NCBI GenBank assembly: GCA_030038075.1
Contig: JASHPO010000140.1
Location: 1-41,966, forward strand
Direction: 5' to 3'
Length of the DNA stretch: 41,966 bases
Origin: Nitrososphaerales archaeon
GTDB lineage: Archaea > Thermoproteota > Nitrososphaeria > Nitrososphaerales > CADDZS01
The position numbers were made by a program, and so were the translations under genes. Positions within the stretch are counted from its first letter, which is position 1; the number at the start of each line of letters is the position of its first letter. Under the pieces are notes generated by a model. That model searched no databases. It was not told where the DNA came from and saw only the letters and a list, made by a program, of their open reading frames with translations. Shown here piece by piece: positions 38,304 to 41,966 of the stretch.

Positions 38304-39140
38304 TTACGAAACGTGAAGCTCGCCCAATCTCCATGTTTTGATTACGAGATCCCAAGGAGTCACTATTCCGTGCTCAGTGAGTAAGGAATCGTGGCTCTTT
38401 TCTGCCAACATCCTAGCTGCTTCTGATACGTTCTTGTTGCCCTCCATCCATGGTGCTTGTACAGTGTCCAGAACTTCCAAGGTATAGTCCAGTAAATGCT
38501 GAGGGGTCTTCGATATTTGCTGTAATCTTCTGTCATTGAATATATAGGATAAAATCTGCTTGTCAGTTACAATTGAAGTTGTGCCGGTTAGCTGAATTTT
38601 TCTGAACTTCCTGCTTTCCATTTGGCGCAAGCAATCGACAATTATAGTCCCTCTTGGCAAGGAAAAAATTGGCTGAGAGGCGACGTCATTGATGGATAGT
38701 TTTGAGGACAGCATGCCACTGTCGAATAAACCCAAGAGATCTTTGATTGAAATCTTTCCCAATATTTTGTCGGAAGCATTATGGATTACGGCAAAACCAA
38801 ATGTCGTTGATTCGTAGACATGAAAAAGAGAGAGTAAATCTGAATCTATGCTTATGGTGCCCACGGCCAGTGAGACGTCGCCGCACGAGGATCGGAGAAA
38901 CTCTTCGTATTTGGAAGGTGGTGTGGAAAGGAGCTTGGATATGAGGGAGTATCCAGAGAATATCCTGCGCGTTTGGCCACTCTGGGGAACCGAATCAATA
39001 AGCAATTCTTGAAAACCATTCTTCAGCATCAGCGATATTGCAGAAGATACACTTGCAGCGGCAGATATTGTCGCTGGTTTCCTCTCTCCCACTAGATTGA
39101 GAACTTCAGCAAGATTAGCCTGTCTTATCCCCTTCGACAT
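38304..39140 (-). CDS. Four-CBS-motif protein, paralog 2
   Basis: A 278-residue relative of the protein at 9648-10457, with CBS motifs at about 15-65, 85-140, 145-200 and 210-270. The C-terminal GIVTPWDLVIK is shared. Probably an adenine-nucleotide or redox-linked sensor. Unlike the other copy, it has the main palindrome and TATA upstream, so it may respond to the same signal as the hydrogenase. ATG 39140 is about 9 nt behind the predicted transcription start. Confidence 0.8.
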   Translation of the reverse strand: MSKGIRQANLAEVLNLVGERKPATISAAASVSSAISLMLKNGFQELLIDSVPQSGQTRRIFSGYSLISKLLSTPPSKYEEFLRSSCGDVSLAVGTISIDSDLLSLFHVYESTTFGFAVIHNASDKILGKISIKDLLGLFDSGMLSSKLSINDVASQPIFSLPRGTIIVDCLRQMESRKFRKIQLTGTTSIVTDKQILSYIFNDRRLQQISKTPQHLLDYTLEVLDTVQAPWMEGNKNVSEAARMLAEKSHDSLLTEHGIVTPWDLVIKTWRLGELHVS

Positions 39141-39171
39141 CAGGTTCTCTGGGCGCTTGTAGGTCTTCGGG

Positions 39172-39208
39172 AATAAAAGATGGTCAGACGATTATCAATT
39201 GCGAGAAT
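39172..39208 (-). promoter_or_regulatory. Operator and TATA of CBS paralog 2
   Basis: ATTATCAATTGCGAGAAT (39191-39208), preceded by CG, with TTTTATT on the minus strand (39178-39172) 24.5 bp from the centre. Confidence 0.65.
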
Positions 39209-39292
39209 TGCCATTCTAGAATGAGCACTTTTCGACCCAACGAGGCGAAATTCAATTTTCTGAATCGCAAACTCGTGTATCATTGGAAGCTC

Positions 39293-39736
39293 TCAGGGAA
39301 CGACTAGCACTGGGCAGATCGCGTTTTCAATTACAGTCCGCGCCACGCTCCCAAGCGATCGAATTCGTCCTGCAAAACGATGACCGTGCAGTCCCACCAC
39401 AATCATCTTGGCATTTCGGAGCTTGGCGATTTCCAAAATCTTTTCGACGGGATTTCCAAACTCGACAATTTTGGCATATGATATTTTTTGATTTTCTATT
39501 CTCGTGGCGAGTTTCGATGTCACCTCTTTTCCTACATTCGCGAGATAGTTTGCGTAAGCCTCTTGGTAATGCTCTGCCGCTTCAAAAGCCTTGACACCTT
39601 CTGGCTCTTCTGGCATTCTTCTCTGTACATACAGAAGAACTATCGAAGAAGATAGTTGTTTTGCCAGTTCGCAAGAAACGTCGATGACCTTTTCAGAGTG
39701 TTTGGAACCGTCGACTGTTACGAGCAATTCGGACAT
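39293..39736 (-). CDS. Universal stress protein
   Basis: A 147-residue UspA domain: ELLVTVDGSKHSEKVIDVS at the start, and GLHGHRFAGRIRSLGSVART as the nucleotide-binding region with a PVLVVP end. The first Gly-x2-Gly is kept as GLHG. ATG 39736 lies about 16 nt behind the predicted transcription start. It is divergent from a CBS-pair gene; each has its own palindrome in the 160-bp gap. Confidence 0.9.
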   Translation of the reverse strand: MSELLVTVDGSKHSEKVIDVSCELAKQLSSSIVLLYVQRRMPEEPEGVKAFEAAEHYQEAYANYLANVGKEVTSKLATRIENQKISYAKIVEFGNPVEKILEIAKLRNAKMIVVGLHGHRFAGRIRSLGSVARTVIENAICPVLVVP

Positions 39737-39772
39737 CTTCTTCCAACTACAATATTAGGGACCACGCCTTGC

Positions 39773-39809
39773 TAATTAAACCGAGCATACGATTCTCAGT
39801 TTTGATAAT
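39773..39809 (-). promoter_or_regulatory. Operator and TATA of the 39293 Usp gene
   Basis: ATTCTCAGTTTTGATAAT (39792-39809), preceded by CG, with TTAATTA on the minus strand (39779-39773) 24.5 bp from the centre. Confidence 0.75.
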
Positions 39810-39832
39810 TCGAGATATTAGGCGATCGGCGC

Positions 39833-39868
39833 TTTATCACCTTTGAGAATCGTGTAGCGACTTATCTA
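39833..39868 (+). promoter_or_regulatory. Operator and TATA of the 39899 CBS gene
   Basis: TTTATCACCTTTGAGAAT (39833-39850), followed by CG, with TTATCTA (39862-39868) 23.5 bp from the centre. It lies only 41 bp from the neighbouring operator, so two bound factors would lie on nearly the same DNA face. Confidence 0.65.
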
Positions 39869-39898
39869 CCCAAACGAAAATAGAACATACAATCAAAA

Positions 39899-40333
39899 AT
39901 GGCGGCAGTACCTCAAGTTAGAGATTACATGACAATGAGAGTCGTCTCTGTCGATGCTTCAGATTCTGTTTACAACGCTGCGGACGTTATCATAAAGAAC
40001 AACGTAGGATGCGTTGTCATCACGGAGTATGGAGACCTTGCAGGTATATTGACGAAGGGAGATATCCTGCGAAATTCGCTATTAAAGTTGCTAGATCCAA
40101 AGAAGACGAAAGTTGGGTCCATCATGACAAAGTCGCCAGTAACGATAGAGGCTTCAGCTTCTCTGGAAGATGCCGCGAAGCTCATGACAGAGAAAAACGT
40201 GACGAAACTCCCAGTCTTGGATGAGGGGACTCTCGTTGGCGTAATTTCTGCCAGTGATATTATAAGGATCGAGCCGACGTACGTAAGCTATCTCAGGGGC
40301 TTGATCGAGAGAAACGTTTATCGTTCAAACTAA
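39899..40333 (+). CDS. CBS-pair protein
   Basis: A 144-residue stand-alone Bateman module. The first CBS motif covers about residues 5-60 (VRDYMTMRVVSVDASDSV...GILTKGDILR) and the second about 70-125 (VGSIMTKSPVTIEASASL...GVISASDIIR). Such proteins bind AMP, ATP or SAM and report the energy state. ATG 39899. It has its own palindrome and TATA, so it is expressed with the hydrogenase regulon. Confidence 0.92.
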   Translation: MAAVPQVRDYMTMRVVSVDASDSVYNAADVIIKNNVGCVVITEYGDLAGILTKGDILRNSLLKLLDPKKTKVGSIMTKSPVTIEASASLEDAAKLMTEKNVTKLPVLDEGTLVGVISASDIIRIEPTYVSYLRGLIERNVYRSN

Positions 40334-40434
40334 CATGATGTAGATGTTCTGCATAGCTATTTTCAGGAAGTGTGCACAAGCCGGCGATAATGCATTAAAT
40401 CTTGATCTCGTGTTGCCATTGTAGGGTACTGAAA

Positions 40435-40995
40435 ATGCCTAGATTGGAGCCGATTGAACAGCCCACGGGGTTCGTTATGCGCATGGCGTACTGGGGAATC
40501 CGCCGCCAGTTCGGAAAGGTGATTACTCCAGTCAAGGTCGTGACCGCGCGGATGCCTGGGTCGTTCAAACTTACAAACGAGATCTCAAAGTTCGAGTTGA
40601 CGGGAATTCGATTAGATCATAGCCTTCACTTCATGATTGGGATGCTCGCCTCACAGATAAACGGATGTGCTTTCTGCACTGATTTAGGGCAGGCCATGGT
40701 CGTACGCGAACACCTTGGAATGGAGAAATTCAACGCGCTCTCAGAATACAAGACGAGCTCTCTCTTTACTGATCGGGAAAGAGCGGCACTTGCTTACGCG
40801 GAGGAAGCTACCCGCTACAAGCGCGTCTCCGACTCTACATTTTCGGAACTCCAAAAGTACTTCAAGGACTGGGAGATTGCCGAGATTACCTGGATAAATG
40901 CCGTGGAGAATTACTACAATCTCCTCACGATCCCCTTGCAAATAGATTCAGACGGACTGTGCGCGATAGCGCATGAACGGCAAAAAAAGGGCTAA
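40435..40995 (+). CDS. AhpD/carboxymuconolactone decarboxylase-like protein
   Basis: A 186-residue all-helical protein with the redox motif NGCAFCTD (C-x2-C) preceded by LHFMIGMLASQ, as in AhpD-like alkylhydroperoxidases. GRERAALAYAEE-like FTDRERAALAYAEEA follows, also typical. It may reduce peroxides or act as a decarboxylase relative. ATG 40435 is about 13 nt behind the transcription start given by a TATA at about 40392-40399 (CATTAAAT). A peroxiredoxin lies nearby at 41594. Confidence 0.88.
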   Translation: MPRLEPIEQPTGFVMRMAYWGIRRQFGKVITPVKVVTARMPGSFKLTNEISKFELTGIRLDHSLHFMIGMLASQINGCAFCTDLGQAMVVREHLGMEKFNALSEYKTSSLFTDRERAALAYAEEATRYKRVSDSTFSELQKYFKDWEIAEITWINAVENYYNLLTIPLQIDSDGLCAIAHERQKKG

Positions 40996-41013
40996 ATGAA
41001 GCTCGTGCACTTT

Positions 41014-41508
41014 TCACAGTTTCTCGACTTTGTGCGCGACGAGTTTTGTAGAGTCGGAAGAAAATTCGAATACGCCGTGAAACCTTTGCCCACTCGTGAG
41101 AAGCGGCATCCAGTACCTGTCGTCTTCCCACATCTGATCTAAAGGAATATTTCCTTCTGAAAACCATTCCAGTCTTCCCTCGGAGCTCTCCTTTAGCTCG
41201 CCCGAAAATTCTGTCGAGGTGAAAACCTCGCACGTCCAGTCGGGTTTTACCTTGCCATGTCCAAAATAAAATTCCAGAGATCCTGCCTTCGCCAGTTTTC
41301 TTACGGAAAGTCCTGTCTCCTCCTTTACTTCGCGGATTGCAGCGGCTTCTGCCGTTTCGTCTGGCTCTATCTTGCCGCCCGGTGCGTTCCAGAAACCTCC
41401 CCCGAACCTGCCGCCAGCTTTCAATAGCAGGAGATAATGGTTATCCCGTTTCAGATGACACAGCACCGCCCGAATCGTGTCCTTGGGATTCAGGAGCTCG
41501 GACGACAT
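41014..41508 (-). CDS. Nudix hydrolase
   Basis: About 164 residues, with a perfect Nudix box [20 protein letters not shown] followed by TGL (G-x5-E-x7-REV-x-EE-x-G). The N-terminal [20 protein letters not shown] and a WNAPGG segment resemble MutT/MTH1-type enzymes that hydrolyse oxidised nucleoside triphosphates. ATG 41508 is preferred to ATG 41517, because a TATA (CTTATGAG, minus strand, about 41533-41540) gives a nearly leaderless message there. It is convergent with the AhpD-like gene. Confidence 0.93.
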   Translation of the reverse strand: MSSELLNPKDTIRAVLCHLKRDNHYLLLLKAGGRFGGGFWNAPGGKIEPDETAEAAAIREVKEETGLSVRKLAKAGSLEFYFGHGKVKPDWTCEVFTSTEFSGELKESSEGRLEWFSEGNIPLDQMWEDDRYWMPLLTSGQRFHGVFEFSSDSTKLVAHKVEKL

Positions 41509-41593
41509 GGAACGCACCTTTTTCTTAACCGCTCATAAGCACTTCTCGGAGTTTGAAAAATCCCTAAATGTTGGAAGAGATTGCAAAGATTTC

Positions 41594-41966
41594 ATGCAAC
41601 TCAAAGTAGGCGACCCTGCGCCTTTGTTCGAATCAGTCAAGGATGACGGCACGAAATTTTCACTTTCTGATTTGATTGGAAAGAGTTCGATAGTGCTCTA
41701 CTTTTACCCGAAGGATTTCACGGCAGGCTGCACCAAGGAGGCGTGCTCGTTTCGGGACAACTGGGATAGAGTTCAAACTCTTGGCGCAACTGTCGTGGGA
41801 ATAAGCTCCGACGATCCGAAGAGCCACGCTGATTTCAAAAAGAGTCACAATTTGCAGTTCACTTTGGTCAGCGACTCCAACAAATCAATCAGGAAGCTCT
41901 ACGGTGCCACGAGCATGCTCCTGCCGCCTAGGACGACTTTTGTTATTGACAAGGCCGGGAAGATCA
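41594..41966 (+). CDS. Peroxiredoxin, Bcp/PrxQ type (3' end beyond window)
   Basis: The visible 124 residues form a thioredoxin-fold peroxiredoxin. [11 protein letters not shown] carries the peroxidatic C46 and, five residues on, the resolving C51 typical of the PrxQ/Bcp class. [14 protein letters not shown] and [12 protein letters not shown] follow as expected. It reduces H2O2 and organic peroxides using thioredoxin. A TATA-like CCTAAATG (about 41563-41570) suggests a leaderless start at ATG 41594. Confidence 0.92.
   Translation, partial: MQLKVGDPAPLFESVKDDGTKFSLSDLIGKSSIVLYFYPKDFTAGCTKEACSFRDNWDRVQTLGATVVGISSDDPKSHADFKKSHNLQFTLVSDSNKSIRKLYGATSMLLPPRTTFVIDKAGKI

Noticed and set aside
41542-41560. 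Possible palindrome copy before the peroxiredoxin gene (CTTCTCG...TGAAAAA)
   Set aside because: The half-site spacing is 5 nt and the distance to TATA is about 15 bp, both off the pattern.
1-41966. CRISPR arrays, insertion sequences, tRNA or rRNA genes
   Set aside because: I saw no regularly spaced direct repeats, transposase motifs, tRNA-like cloverleaf sequences or rRNA signatures by eye. A tRNAscan or Infernal run would settle the RNA question.

Overview
The window is chromosomal DNA from an archaeon. Evidence: TATA-box promoters with little or no leader before the start codon, a bacterio-opsin-activator type HTH regulator, an A-type ATPase subunit I, a Mrp/MinD-type HypB beside HypA, a Rieske/cytochrome b pair without cytochrome c1, cell-surface proteins with Ser/Thr-rich stalks, and frequent TTG/GTG starts. 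The respiratory gene set points to an aerobic or facultative, possibly acidophilic or soil lineage of Thermoproteota/Nitrososphaerota or Thermoplasmatota. I cannot place it more precisely without a marker gene. I saw no rRNA, tRNA, CRISPR array, insertion sequence or origin.

Layout. 1-970: a gene running off the left edge and an AbrB/PIN toxin-antitoxin pair. 1123-7256 (minus strand): a respiratory operon of two surface proteins, a Tat-exported Rieske protein, cytochrome b and small membrane proteins. 7309-11441: CBS-domain proteins, small winged-helix regulators, a Bat-type regulator and decayed genes. 11586-15497: universal stress proteins (USPs), a cupredoxin, a HIT protein and an ArsA-like ATPase. 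15863-20955: hydrogenase accessory genes hypC, hypA, hypB, a maturation protease and tatA, with an MFS permease and an unknown gene in the hypC operon. 21242-23154: a membrane protein and an APC permease. 23346-27094: a three-gene membrane-bound group 1-like [NiFe] hydrogenase. 27204-31162: a Tat-exported flavoprotein, a secreted beta-rich protein and a membrane protein. 31446-41966: radical SAM protein, a cupredoxin without copper ligands, USPs, an orphan ATPase subunit I, regulators, CBS proteins, an AhpD-like protein, a Nudix hydrolase and a peroxiredoxin.

The main discovery is a cis-element. An inverted repeat, consensus ATTCTCA-N4-TGAGAAT and often extended to CG...CG, occurs at 15 places. 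Each copy is centred about 22-26 bp upstream of a plausible TATA box. Three copies lie between divergent genes with a TATA box at about that distance on both sides, so 15 sites serve 18 promoters. They precede the hydrogenase, hypC, hypA, tatA, the Rieske/cytochrome b operon, the flavoprotein operon, both cupredoxin-like genes, three USP genes, two CBS genes, a radical SAM gene and several membrane proteins. This looks like one activator-controlled regulon linking H2 oxidation, its maturation and export, a quinol-oxidising chain and an extracytoplasmic flavoprotein.

A second palindrome, CAATCCCG-N8-CGGGATTG, lies about 60 bp upstream of two paralogous small HTH genes, which suggests autoregulation. 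Other points worth a second look: a Cys-to-Asp change at the hydrogenase proximal cluster, a Lys at the fourth haem-ligand position of cytochrome b, a cupredoxin that has lost all four copper ligands, and two decayed genes.
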